Shown: positions 1 to 7,980 of the stretch, piece after piece
Numbering within the stretch: position 1 is the stretch's first letter
Layout of the letters: each line of letters begins with the position of its first letter
DNA from: Candidatus Omnitrophota bacterium
GTDB lineage: Bacteria > Hinthialibacterota > Hinthialibacteria > Hinthialibacterales > Hinthialibacteraceae
Length of the DNA: 48,046 nt
Assembly: GCA_013177805.1 (NCBI GenBank)
Contig: JABLXU010000042.1
Location: 1 to 48,046, forward strand
Reading direction: 5' to 3'
Position numbers and translations under genes: made by a program
Notes under the pieces: model-generated
Seen by the model: the letters and a program-made list of their open reading frames with translations, nothing else
Told to the model about the DNA's origin: nothing
Database searches by the model: none

Positions 1-446
1 GTCTGAGGTTAATTCGCCCAGGGGTGGATTGTGCCCAGGATTGATTCGGCCCAGGGTTGAATTATGCCCAGGGTTGAAACCCTGGGCTGCTGTATGGCGG
101 CCCCTTGAAAGGGGCGCTGGGGAAGAAGGAGGAAAGAAAGCGGAATTTCGAGAAGTGAAAGCGTGAAGAAAAGATTTTTTTTCTTCACCCCGGCCCGATC
201 CCACGGGGAGAGGGAACGCCAATGATGGCTTTTTATACATAGGAACGTGTTTCGGAATCCATGCCTCCGCGCGATTCGTATTGTATGCCGGATCGATTCT
301 GATCCTCTTTATGTTTTCCCATCATCTCACACCCAATTATCACCACTCCCCCTGGGAGAGAGCTAGGTCGTTCCATATCAGGGTGAGGGAAGCCCTGAAA
401 GGGCGAAATTCATCCCTTTTCCACAACCGGGCAACTCTTGCGCCAC
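1..446. other. Gene-free stretch with short repeats
   Basis: I see no convincing gene here. The stretch holds a run of four degenerate units starting GCCCAGG at 16-90, a 10-bp inverted repeat rich in A/T at 163-188 (arms GTGAAGAAAA and TTTTCTTCAC), a pyrimidine/purine palindromic repeat at 184-217, an inverted copy of the same kind around 349-395, and GCCCTGAAAGGGC-like short palindromes at 391-405. The only overlapping reading frames are short and lack a ribosome binding site or recognisable composition. It lies downstream of the cytochrome gene, which is transcribed toward it. Confidence 0.6.
16..90. repeat. Four-unit degenerate tandem repeat (about 17 nt period)
   Basis: Four units begin GCCCAGG at positions 16, 33, 49 and 66. 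The first three are 17, 16 and 17 nt long and end in an ATTGT, ATTCG or AATTAT variant. The fourth runs into CCCTGGGC and so closes a palindrome, CCCAGGGTT GAA ACCCTGGG. The palindromic unit recurs elsewhere in the window (about 27727-27752 and 32374-32396), so the array looks like local expansion of a dispersed palindromic repeat. Confidence 0.6.
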
Positions 447-2579
447 TCAATATTCCTTCCTCAGCACATGAGAAAGGGCCACGGCTTTTTCGTAGCGGGT
501 GGGATATTCATCGTCCGGAAAGAGGACCAGCATCGCTTCCTGCACCAGGCCGGGAACACCGTCCGCGTCCACCGTGTGGCAGGCCGCGCATTTGACCGGC
601 CCCGCCGAACCGTCCGGGTTCAGACTGGCCGCCTGCTGATGCGTGGTGGGATCGGGCCCTAAGGGATTCACAGGATGCAGGCCGTGCGTGGATTGATGGC
701 ACGACTGGCACGCCAGGCCGCTATGCCCTTTCGAATAGCGCATCAGTGAATATTTCTTCTCCTGGTCGATAGGAAAATACGAACCGCCCAGGCTTTCCAC
801 GAAGGGCGGCTTGTGGCAATCCGCGCATTTGGGTTCACCTGCCGCCAGCCAAAAATCCCCCGCGTCGCTGACCCGGCCGTAAGGCTCCACCGGCGGATCT
901 TCCCACACCGCTCGTACCCTGTCCACCGGGGAGACCTTAGGATCCCAAAAATCGGCCGTGCCCCAATCCGCGTAACGGCCGCCGTCCATCGACTGGAATG
1001 CCTCCGTAATTGTATCCATCGGCTGGTTGCGCAGGGTCTCGCCCGCCTGGTCGAAGTTCTCCAGCGCGTCCGCCTTATATAGCAGGCGCGAGCCTACGTT
1101 GTGGCAATTCGTGCAGTACAACCCCTGGCCATCGTTCATCACGTTTTGCAACATCCAAGTCCCCACCGCGTTCAAGTGGCTGCGGGTGGAAACCATCTGG
1201 CGGTGGCGCGGATTGGAATGCACGTCGCGGCCGATAAAGCAGCCGCCCCAGAACTGCCGCACGTCGCCGGTGCGCACGCCCTTGAACCGCCCAAAATCAT
1301 CCACCGGGTAATGTTCCAGCGAGCCGTTTTGCCAATGCGCGGGATGGCACACCTGGCAATTCGCCGGGCGGCCGAATTTGTCCGGCTCGGGTGTGGTCCG
1401 CAGGTGGCTCACATGGATCGACACTGTCAAAGGATCGGTCACGCCGCGCAGGACGCCCAGTACGTTGTCGGCATGGCATTCCTGGCATTTGACGGGAGGA
1501 CGGCCCAGACGCGTGGCCGACGCGCCGGTGGTGTCATTCGGGTTGTAATTCGAAAGAAAATCCGTCCCGATGCGCTTGTCGTGGATTTCCAGCATGCTGA
1601 TCGACGCCGCCTTCACGCTGGCGTAGTAATCGGAAGTGTTGGAAAATGTGTCTTTCCAGTAATCGTACTCTTTTTTGTAGAGTTGGAATTCATCCCCGTT
1701 CGCCACATAACTGGAATGGCAGCGTGTGCACGCCGGGGTGTCGATGGGATTCGTCCCGATAAATGAAACCGGCAGGCCGTTGGCGTGGCGCACCGGCGTG
1801 AGTTCCGCCAAGCGCGCCTTGCCATTCCCGTCGCGGTCCTGCCATTGCTTCAGGCTGACGCGCGCGATCTGGTAGGGCCGGAGCATTTCTTCCCGGACCG
1901 CCCGGATGTGAGGCGTGGCGCCATCGAACAGGGCCGTCAAAGGCAGGCCCAACGCTTCCCATAGATACCGCTGCCCGAGGGGGATGGCGATTTCTGTTTT
2001 TCCATCGTTCAGAAAAGTATAAACAATGGTCCCCTGCTCTCCCGTAAAATCGAGCACGTCGAAGCTGATTGGTTTGCCCGTGGGGCCATGATCCAGAGGA
2101 ATCTGGATATCCGGCCCGACGAACAACCGCTTCATTGCCCCTTCCGGCTTGAATTTCAACGGCGCTTCAGCGTAGGTGAAGAGCTGGCTGAACTCGTGAT
2201 TGGCGAACGAATCGATGGGATCGGTGGTGGTCCCGTTGCCGTTTACGTCGTAGGGGACATTCCAGTACAGCATTTTGGGGCCTTCCGAAAAAGTGTTCTG
2301 GTCATGCTCATACCACAACACCCATCCTTGCTCCTGGAGATGCTCCGGCCGGAGCAACTGCGGCTTCTCTTTGGGATCTTTGCTGGTTTTCACGATCTGC
2401 GCCAGCACGCTGTTATAAGGCGGCAAGACGCAGCAATAGGAGATATCGAATCCGGTGCAGTGCATGCCCAGTTCATAAAAGATCATGATGTTGTAATCGT
2501 TCGGCGGAATTCCCCATTGGGCCTGCGCACCGCCACACACGAAAAAGATCCCTATGAAAACCACGACACAATGTTTCAT
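447..2579 (-). CDS. Secreted seven-haem c-type cytochrome
   Basis: A 710-residue protein with a signal peptide at residues 1-20 (MKHCVVV...GGAQA) and seven CxxCH haem-attachment motifs: CTRCH, CQECH, CQVCH, CTNCH, CADCH, CQSCH and CAACH. They are spread from about residue 282 to the C-terminus. The start at 2579 is preferred over an upstream in-frame start because it begins the signal peptide and has an AAGGTGA ribosome site nearby. It should be a periplasmic or outer-surface electron carrier. The first 280 residues carry no haem motif and form a separate domain I do not recognise, with paired cysteines (GMHCTGF, SYCCV). No partner oxidase, reductase or porin gene is next to it, so its electron donor and acceptor are unknown. 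Confidence 0.85.
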   Translation of the reverse strand: MKHCVVVFIGIFFVCGGAQAQWGIPPNDYNIMIFYELGMHCTGFDISYCCVLPPYNSVLAQIVKTSKDPKEKPQLLRPEHLQEQGWVLWYEHDQNTFSEGPKMLYWNVPYDVNGNGTTTDPIDSFANHEFSQLFTYAEAPLKFKPEGAMKRLFVGPDIQIPLDHGPTGKPISFDVLDFTGEQGTIVYTFLNDGKTEIAIPLGQRYLWEALGLPLTALFDGATPHIRAVREEMLRPYQIARVSLKQWQDRDGNGKARLAELTPVRHANGLPVSFIGTNPIDTPACTRCHSSYVANGDEFQLYKKEYDYWKDTFSNTSDYYASVKAASISMLEIHDKRIGTDFLSNYNPNDTTGASATRLGRPPVKCQECHADNVLGVLRGVTDPLTVSIHVSHLRTTPEPDKFGRPANCQVCHPAHWQNGSLEHYPVDDFGRFKGVRTGDVRQFWGGCFIGRDVHSNPRHRQMVSTRSHLNAVGTWMLQNVMNDGQGLYCTNCHNVGSRLLYKADALENFDQAGETLRNQPMDTITEAFQSMDGGRYADWGTADFWDPKVSPVDRVRAVWEDPPVEPYGRVSDAGDFWLAAGEPKCADCHKPPFVESLGGSYFPIDQEKKYSLMRYSKGHSGLACQSCHQSTHGLHPVNPLGPDPTTHQQAASLNPDGSAGPVKCAACHTVDADGVPGLVQEAMLVLFPDDEYPTRYEKAVALSHVLRKEY

Positions 2580-2836
2580 GTTCCCTATCACCTTAAGAGC
2601 CACTGGTTGCGAGACCCAGGTCCCCGCTTCAAGGAAAAAAAGATTGTACACCTTCTCACGGGGGAAGTGAGCCGGGATTCGTATTCTGGTCCAATAAAGA
2701 ATGATTGTTTATGGCGGGCTACGCTGCGCTTTGAGCCTACCCTACATTGGCAGGAATGATCGGATGGATTACGCGCCACGCGCTAATCCATCCTACGATT
2801 CCCGCGAAAACCGGGGGGAAATGGGCAGCGATAGGC

Positions 2837-2875
2837 TTTCCCTCACCCCGGCCCTCTCCCGGGGAGAGGGAGCAG
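2837..2875. repeat. Dispersed palindromic repeat, family A
   Basis: One of about ten intergenic copies of a repeat with the pattern CCTCACCC, spacer, CCTCTCCC, then GGGAGAGGG. The 2851-2870 part is an almost perfect palindrome. Other copies lie near 184, 12255 (inverted), 20062, 28263, 30984, 32501, 35089 and 36170. None falls in a coding region I believe in, as expected for a REP-like element. Confidence 0.65.
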
Positions 2876-2911
2876 AAATGGGGGCGGGTTCGTTTGTGTA
2901 AATCCGCATAG

Positions 2912-2940
2912 TTGAGTACCGAGATCTTGGTCTGTATATT
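2912..2940 (+). promoter_or_regulatory. Candidate upstream sigma70-type promoter of the sulfatase
   Basis: TTGAGT at 2912-2917 (4 of 6 matches to TTGACA) is followed after 17 nt by TATATT at 2935-2940 (5 of 6 matches to TATAAT). It would start a transcript near 2947 with a leader of about 150 nt before the sulfatase start at 3098. Confidence 0.45.
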
Positions 2941-3018
2941 TATGACCGTTCCGTGCCGCAATCCGGACCGATTCACTCTCTCCCCCCGCCCAACCATCCT
3001 TCTCCAATCCCTTTCATG

Positions 3019-3048
3019 TGGACACTGGGTTGTTTTGTATGGCATAAT
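3019..3048 (+). promoter_or_regulatory. Candidate proximal sigma70-type promoter of the sulfatase
   Basis: TGGACA at 3019-3024 and CATAAT at 3043-3048 each match consensus at 5 of 6 positions, with an 18-nt spacer. Transcription would begin near 3055, giving a leader of about 43 nt. With the upstream candidate at 2912-2940 this looks like a tandem promoter pair. Confidence 0.5.
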
Positions 3049-3097
3049 CGCATGGCATGACGGTCAAGAACGCAGAAAAGAAAGGTGTATCCTGCTT

Positions 3098-4459
3098 ATG
3101 ACGAAACCCACCCGGCGGCAATTTTTGAAACGATCCAGCCTCGCCGCCGCGGGGCTGATGACCGGCACGCGGATTTTGAATCCCGGCCGGTTGAGGGCCG
3201 GTGAGGTCTCCGGCCGACCGCCCAATATCATCTTCATCCTGGCCGATGATTTGGGCTACGGCGACGTAGGCTGCTACGGTCAGAAAGTCATCCAGACGCC
3301 CCACCTCGACCAGATGGCCAGCGAAGGCATCCGCTTCACCCAATGCTACGCGGGCAGCACCGTTTGCGCCCCCTCCCGGTGCTGCCTGATGACCGGCCTG
3401 CATACCGGCCACGCGCGCATCCGGGGCAATAAACTCCACCCCCTGCTTCCGGAAGACACCACCATTGCCGAAGTGCTGAAGAACGCCGGCTATACGACCG
3501 GGATCGTGGGCAAGTGGGGTTTGGGTGAACCGGACACGACCGGCATTCCCAACCGCCAAGGCTTCGACTATTGGTTTGGATTTCTGAACCAAAGCCGCGC
3601 CCATAATTATTACCCCGATTACGTTTGGAAGAACACGGAACGCTTTTTCTTCGACCGTTGGACCTACACGCACACCGCCTTCACTCAGGAAGCCCTTGAT
3701 TTCGTCCGGCGAAGCCACGGGCAGCCTTTTTTCCTCTATCTGGCCTACACCATTCCCCACGCCTTCAATGAAGGAGGAGTGAATGGCATGCCCATCCCCA
3801 GCGACCAGCCGTACAGCGATCAACCCTGGCCGCAGAACGAAAAAAACCGTGCCGCCATGATCACCCTGATGGACGCGGATATCGGCCGCCTCTTCACGCT
3901 GCTCAAGGAACTGGGATTGGACGAAAACACCATTGTTTTTTTCAGCAGTGATAATGGCCCGCACCGCGAAGGCGGTACCAATCCCGATTTCTTTGACAGC
4001 AACGGCCCCCTGCGCGGTATCAAGCGCGACCTGTACGAAGGGGGTATCCGCGTCCCCATGATCGTCCGCTGGCCCGGCCATCTCCCGGCGGGGGCGGTCA
4101 GCGATCAGGTCTGGGCCTTTTGGGACTTTCCCGCCACCGCGGCGGAACTGGCGGGAACCCGCCTGCCCAATCCCGGGGACGGAATTTCCATGGTTGACGC
4201 CTTATTCCAACGCCCGCAGCAAAACCACGAATACCTGTACTGGGAATTTCACGAACAAGGGGGCAAGCAAGCCATCCGGATGGGAAAATGGAAAGCGGTG
4301 CGCCTGGGATGGAAACCCCCGGTCGAACTCTACGACCTGGAGACGGATTTGGGCGAAACCACAGACATCGCCGCGCACCATCCCGATCTCATCGAGAAAA
4401 TGGGCACATTGTTCCGTCAAGCGCGTACGGAGAACAGTTTTTATCCCATTCCCACATAA
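3098..4459 (+). CDS. Tat-exported arylsulfatase-family hydrolase
   Basis: A 453-residue type I sulfatase that should hydrolyse sulfate esters outside the cytoplasm. The N-terminus carries a twin-arginine signal (RRQFLKRSS, residues 6-14, then an Ala/Leu stretch). The metal-binding pair is in ILADDLGYGD (residues 47-56). The CAPSR motif with its Cys at residue 90 is the site that is oxidised to formylglycine. GKWGLG and the SSDNGPH segment supply further active-site residues. The start at 3098 was chosen over an upstream in-frame start because it begins the Tat signal and has AAAGAAAGGTG in front. The Cys-type motif needs a maturase (FGE or anaerobic AslB-like), and none is in the window. The substrate cannot be told; glycan or aryl sulfates are the family norm. 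Confidence 0.88.
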   Translation: MTKPTRRQFLKRSSLAAAGLMTGTRILNPGRLRAGEVSGRPPNIIFILADDLGYGDVGCYGQKVIQTPHLDQMASEGIRFTQCYAGSTVCAPSRCCLMTGLHTGHARIRGNKLHPLLPEDTTIAEVLKNAGYTTGIVGKWGLGEPDTTGIPNRQGFDYWFGFLNQSRAHNYYPDYVWKNTERFFFDRWTYTHTAFTQEALDFVRRSHGQPFFLYLAYTIPHAFNEGGVNGMPIPSDQPYSDQPWPQNEKNRAAMITLMDADIGRLFTLLKELGLDENTIVFFSSDNGPHREGGTNPDFFDSNGPLRGIKRDLYEGGIRVPMIVRWPGHLPAGAVSDQVWAFWDFPATAAELAGTRLPNPGDGISMVDALFQRPQQNHEYLYWEFHEQGGKQAIRMGKWKAVRLGWKPPVELYDLETDLGETTDIAAHHPDLIEKMGTLFRQARTENSFYPIPT

Positions 4460-4497
4460 GCCAGACGGGATCCACCCCTCGATTTCGGCCCATAATC

Positions 4498-4548
4498 AAA
4501 AAAGGGGCCGCTACCGGGGGAATATCAGTTAAGGCCAGGTAGCGGCCC
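4498..4548 (-). terminator. Intrinsic terminator (minus strand)
   Basis: An 11-bp perfect stem (arms 4538-4548 and 4505-4515, loop 22 nt) is followed on the minus strand by CTTTTTTG. It would end the candidate small RNA and any read-through from the alanine racemase gene. There is no T-run on the plus-strand side, so it should not act efficiently for the sulfatase. Confidence 0.7.
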
Positions 4549-4563
4549 GGAGGTTGGAAGCCC
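4498..4563 (-). ncRNA. Candidate small RNA of about 66 nt
   Basis: On the minus strand a good promoter (4570-4597) is followed within about 15 nt of the predicted start by a strong hairpin. The stem is 11 bp, with arms GGGCCGCTACC and GGTAGCGGCCC at 4538-4548 and 4505-4515, and a run of six T ends at 4498. There is no room for a coding sequence. The predicted unpaired 5' tail contains CCAACCTCC, the complement of a GGAGGTT ribosome binding site like those before the pyruvate:ferredoxin oxidoreductase gene and the gene at 20333. It could instead be only a terminator for transcripts coming from the alanine racemase gene. Expression is inferred, not shown. Confidence 0.4.
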
Positions 4564-4569
4564 AGAGTA

Positions 4570-4597
4570 ACAATATAGAATTCGAAAAATTTGTCAA
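4570..4597 (-). promoter_or_regulatory. Candidate promoter of the small RNA
   Basis: On the minus strand a perfect TTGACA (4592-4597) is followed after 16 nt by TATTGT (4570-4575). The spacer is very AT-rich. The predicted start is near 4563, a few nucleotides before the terminator hairpin. An overlapping TATATT at 14-nt spacing is a poorer alternative. Confidence 0.5.
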
Positions 4598-5077
4598 GAA
4601 AGATTTGTGATGTTGCGGTATTTTTTTTCTTATGATTCAGATTCGTCAAAGTGGTGCTATATTCTATTGCAATTCTATTGCACAATTTATATAAATTATG
4701 TGTTATATATAATTAATCGACAGCCCGGTACCGGCAATCTTTCCAATACGATACATCTTTTCTTTGTGAGCGTCCATTTACGGCTCGCAGTATAAAGAAG
4801 CCTATCGTCAAGCCTATCGTCATTTCTTGGTGTCCCCGACCTCGACGTTCTCTTCCCATGGAAGGGCAAGACTGATGCCAAGCCGATTCATTTGGCGAGG
4901 AATGCAGGATGATAGCCGTTCCCCAGGAGAGTCACTTTTCCGGACCACTCCCTGACTCCCGCGGGTGGGAGAGGGAATTGTAAAGCGATCCAATTTCAGG
5001 TTTTTATAAAAAACTCTTATTTAAAAAATAGAATGGCAAGAATATATGGCATTTGGGGATGAAGTTTCTATCTCTTT

Positions 5078-6199
5078 TCAAGGAGATTGTATCCGCCAGG
5101 CCCGGTTGCATTTCCCCACAAGACAAGTGATTTCGTAATTGATGGTACCAGCCCAGCGGGCCAAGTCATCCGCGGAGATGCTCTTATCCCCTTGCCGGCC
5201 CATCAGCACCACCGTATCGCCCGGTTGCACATCCGGCACGTGGCTGACATCCACAGTGGTCATGTCCATAGAAATCCGCCCCACCACCGGGCACGGGATG
5301 CCCCGGATCAAGACCGTCGCCCGGTCCGAAAACGCCCGCAAATAGCCGTCGGCATATCCTACGGGCAAGGTAGCGATCAGCCGGTCGCAGTCCAGCCGGA
5401 CCGTCCGGCCGTAGCCGATCGTGGATTCCGCCGGCACCCAGCGCACCTGTGCCACCCGGGTAATCCATTGCATGACCGGTTGCAGTGTTCCCGGCGGGGG
5501 CGCATCGGGCGAAGGAGCGAGGCCGTACGAGACAATACCCAGCCGTACCATTTCCTGGTGGCTGTCTGGCAAACGCAAAGCGCCGGCGCTGTTGGCGGCA
5601 TGGCGGATCACCGGTTCCGGCAGAGAGGGCTGGATGCGCCGCACGTCGTGGTTGAACCGTTCCAGCGCTTCCCGCGTTTGCTGAAGATCCGCTTCGTCCG
5701 CGCAGGGGAAATGCGTCATGACGCCCCGGATCCGCAAGCCTTCGAGCCGGCATGCTTCCCGCAATTCTTCAAGTTGGCGGGGGAGAGAAAAACCCATCCG
5801 TCCGATGCCCGCATCCAGTTTCAGATGGACCGGAAACGGGCGGTGCCCGTTGAGCCCCGCGCGGGAGAAAGCCTTTGCTTGTTGGAGGGATCCAATCACC
5901 TCTTCCACGTCCCAGGCGCGGGCTTCAACGGCTTCTTCGAGGGTGGCGGGCCGCAACCGTAACAGGGTGACGGGCAAGTTCATCCGGCGGACGAGTTCGG
6001 CTTCCCAGTTGTCGGTGATGCCCACTACTGGGATGCCGCACGCGGCGGCCACTGGGGCCAACAAGTCCAATCCATGCCCGTAGGCGTCGGCCTTGAGCAC
6101 CGCGCAGATCCGGCATCCGGGTGACAATCCGGCGCGCAAGACGTTCAGATTGTGTTCGTACGCTCGCCGATCGATCAAAACTTGTGTATGATGAAGCAT
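5078..6199 (-). CDS. alr: Alanine racemase
   Basis: A 373-residue PLP-dependent fold-type III racemase that interconverts L- and D-alanine to supply peptidoglycan synthesis. The PLP lysine is K36 in AVLKADAYGHG. The second catalytic base is Y263 in the GYGRTVR segment, in the typical place before LPVGYADGY. Length and domain order (TIM barrel then beta domain) match the family. The start is supported by AGGAAAGG a few bases upstream. It is transcribed away from the membrane protein gene, the two starts being close together, and no MurF-like or DnaB-like neighbour is present. It is probably monocistronic. Confidence 0.95.
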   Translation of the reverse strand: MLHHTQVLIDRRAYEHNLNVLRAGLSPGCRICAVLKADAYGHGLDLLAPVAAACGIPVVGITDNWEAELVRRMNLPVTLLRLRPATLEEAVEARAWDVEEVIGSLQQAKAFSRAGLNGHRPFPVHLKLDAGIGRMGFSLPRQLEELREACRLEGLRIRGVMTHFPCADEADLQQTREALERFNHDVRRIQPSLPEPVIRHAANSAGALRLPDSHQEMVRLGIVSYGLAPSPDAPPPGTLQPVMQWITRVAQVRWVPAESTIGYGRTVRLDCDRLIATLPVGYADGYLRAFSDRATVLIRGIPCPVVGRISMDMTTVDVSHVPDVQPGDTVVLMGRQGDKSISADDLARWAGTINYEITCLVGKCNRAWRIQSP

Positions 6200-6251
6200 G
6201 GCCTTTCCTGATATTCAGTACGCAAGATCGGTTGATTATGTTGCCTCCGGC

Positions 6252-6273
6252 CGCGGGGATAATCCCCCCGCGG
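6252..6273. repeat. GC-rich inverted repeat between divergent genes
   Basis: A CCGCGGGG / CCCCGCGG inverted repeat with a short ATAAT-containing loop lies between the alanine racemase gene and the membrane protein gene. It may be an operator or a leader hairpin; nothing else in the sequence decides which. Confidence 0.35.
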
Positions 6274-6308
6274 AATCCACGGACGCGATGGAGGAGCACA
6301 CACCCGCC

Positions 6309-7433
6309 ATGGCTGCCTGCACCGACGCTTTATCCCGAAGTTGGTCTCATGCGATCCGGTTGACGTTTCAACCGTTCCGTTTGGTATTCTGGCTCAAGGC
6401 GACTCTGCTGGTTTTTTTGATTCAGGGAATATCGCTTTTGAATTTTCATCTCGATTACGAAGCCCTTATGGATTCCAATTACGAAACATGGGTTGAAGAA
6501 GCCATGCGCCAAATGCCGGTACTTGTGACCTTGCTCGGGATATATTTCATCCTGGCGATCTTATTCGATTTCCTGTACGCTGTTTCCCGGTTTTTGTTCT
6601 ATGACGGCATCGCGCAAGGGATGGTGACTTACTTTATTTCCTTTCACCGTCTCTTGCCCCAGATTGTCGCTTTTTTCTTGTGGTATTTCATCGTCAAAGC
6701 TCTGTTTGTTTTTATGGCGGGGTTGGGGTTCGTGGTCATGGTGTTGGCGGCCTGGATGTTATCGGCCGCCTTCGAACAAACCACCGCACTGATTTTGATT
6801 ATTTCCCTGAATGTCCTCCTGCTGACGATCCTGGGCGTTTTCGTGGCGTTCTATCTCGTCATGCTCAATTCGATGGTCGCGCCGCTTATGGCCATTCTGA
6901 AACTGGGGATTTTCGCGGCCTGGCGGATCTCGTTGCGCTTGGCCCTGGAAAACATGGGGGAATTTTTGGGCTATGCCTTTTTCCGTTTTCTGATCGTCCT
7001 TGGTTATGCTTTCCTCCTGTTTTGGATCAGCCTGATTGTGGGAATTCTCAGTTTCGGCTTGTATAAACCCTCCTTCAATCCGTTGGAATTGGGCGTTTCC
7101 CGCGTTGTCCTCCTGTGGCTGATTTCCCTTCCGTTCGATTTTTTCCTGACCTGGATTCTGCTTCCGGTGCCTGTCTGGCAAAATGCCTATGCCCTCTCCT
7201 TTATGGCCCAATTGACGGGTGCGGAGGAATTAGAACCCCATGGAGGCGAAACGGACATAAAAAAACCGGAATTCGAGGAACCGATTCCGGGGGCTGGACC
7301 GTCCGAAGCCATACGCACCGCCTTTACGGATATTCCCATTTCTCCGGGAAATTCTTCCTCTACCGGGGAAACGAACGAAGCTCCACCCTCAGGCGGATCA
7401 ATCCTCTTTCCGCCGCCCCCGCCGGGAGCGTGA
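6309..7433 (+). CDS. Polytopic membrane protein of unknown function
   Basis: A 374-residue protein with about six or seven hydrophobic segments between residues 20 and 300 and a hydrophilic, probably disordered, tail of about 80 residues rich in Pro, Gly, Glu and Ser that ends in PPPPPGA. I do not recognise a named family; the general look is of the DUF-type multi-span inner-membrane proteins. The start is uncertain. ATG at 6309 has GGAGGAG 12 nt upstream, ATG at 6288 is possible, and the in-frame ATG at 6198 overlaps the racemase start and adds a hydrophilic stretch. Its end lies 13 bp from the end of the convergent macro-domain gene. Confidence 0.7.
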   Translation: MAACTDALSRSWSHAIRLTFQPFRLVFWLKATLLVFLIQGISLLNFHLDYEALMDSNYETWVEEAMRQMPVLVTLLGIYFILAILFDFLYAVSRFLFYDGIAQGMVTYFISFHRLLPQIVAFFLWYFIVKALFVFMAGLGFVVMVLAAWMLSAAFEQTTALILIISLNVLLLTILGVFVAFYLVMLNSMVAPLMAILKLGIFAAWRISLRLALENMGEFLGYAFFRFLIVLGYAFLLFWISLIVGILSFGLYKPSFNPLELGVSRVVLLWLISLPFDFFLTWILLPVPVWQNAYALSFMAQLTGAEELEPHGGETDIKKPEFEEPIPGAGPSEAIRTAFTDIPISPGNSSSTGETNEAPPSGGSILFPPPPPGA

Positions 7434-7446
7434 GCCGCATCCCGCG

Positions 7447-7980
7447 CTACGGCCAGATTTCCTCCATGGCCTCCGCGTAGGCATGGAAGGCAGTTTCATC
7501 AAACAACACGAACCGTACCAGCTGAATGGCGGGCTGTGTTTCCAAGAACTCCTTCACCGTTCTGAGGGCCACCCGCGCCGCTTCCCGGACCGGGTAGCGG
7601 TACGCTCCCGTGCTGATCGAGGGAAACGCAATAGTCCGGAGGCCATGTTCCACCGCGATTTCGAGACTTCGGCGGTAACAGCGGGCTAGAAGATCGGCCT
7701 CGCCAGAGGACCCGCCGCGATATACCGGTCCCACGGCGTGAATGACATAGCGGGCCTTCAGATTGCCGCCGGTGGTGATCTTCGCGTCTCCGGCCGCGCA
7801 TCCTCCCAGCCGCCGGCATTCTTCCAAGATGGCTGGACCGCCAGCGCGGTGGATGGCCCCGTCAACGCCGCCCCCGCCCAACAAGGAGCTGTTGGCGGCG
7901 TTGACAATGGCATCCGTATCCTGCCGGGTGATGTCTCCCTGAACTAATTCGACCTGGGATGACAAAACGGCCCGTTTCAT
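7447..7980 (-). CDS. Macro-domain protein (O-acetyl-ADP-ribose deacetylase-like)
   Basis: A 177-residue single macro domain of the YmdB/MacroD type. The ADP-ribose-binding signature is clear: GDITRQDTDAIVNAANSSL near residue 15, followed by GGGGVDGAIHRAGG, GPVYRGG, and the FPSISTGAYRYP loop that contacts the diphosphate. Family members remove O-acetyl-ADP-ribose or ADP-ribose from acidic side chains. Its ATG overlaps the stop of the BON-domain lipoprotein gene by 4 nt (ATGA), so the two should be translated together. That pairing of a cytoplasmic ADP-ribose hydrolase with an exported lipoprotein is not one I know. Confidence 0.9.
   Translation of the reverse strand: MKRAVLSSQVELVQGDITRQDTDAIVNAANSSLLGGGGVDGAIHRAGGPAILEECRRLGGCAAGDAKITTGGNLKARYVIHAVGPVYRGGSSGEADLLARCYRRSLEIAVEHGLRTIAFPSISTGAYRYPVREAARVALRTVKEFLETQPAIQLVRFVLFDETAFHAYAEAMEEIWP

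Larger units (their letters stand above)
2580..3097. other. Divergent intergenic region
   Basis: This 518-bp gap separates the cytochrome (minus) from the sulfatase (plus). It contains a palindromic repeat at 2837-2875 with an almost perfect CCCTCTCC/GGAGAGGG stem, and two candidate sigma70-type promoters for the sulfatase, listed separately. I see no gene. Confidence 0.55.
4460..5077. other. AT-rich gene-free stretch with candidate sRNA and small tandem duplications
   Basis: I see no gene in this 618-bp gap between the convergent sulfatase and alanine racemase genes. It holds a candidate minus-strand small RNA at 4498-4563 with its own promoter, then an AT-rich block (about 4560-4800) with two perfect tandem duplications: ATTCTATTGCA at 4661-4671 and 4672-4682, and AAGCCTATCGTC at 4798-4809 and 4810-4821. 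A decayed family-A palindromic repeat sits around 4920-4980. Confidence 0.5.

Noticed and set aside
1..446. A CRISPR array in the GCCCAGG repeats
   Set aside because: Units are about 17 nt with no unique spacers of constant length, and no cas genes are near.
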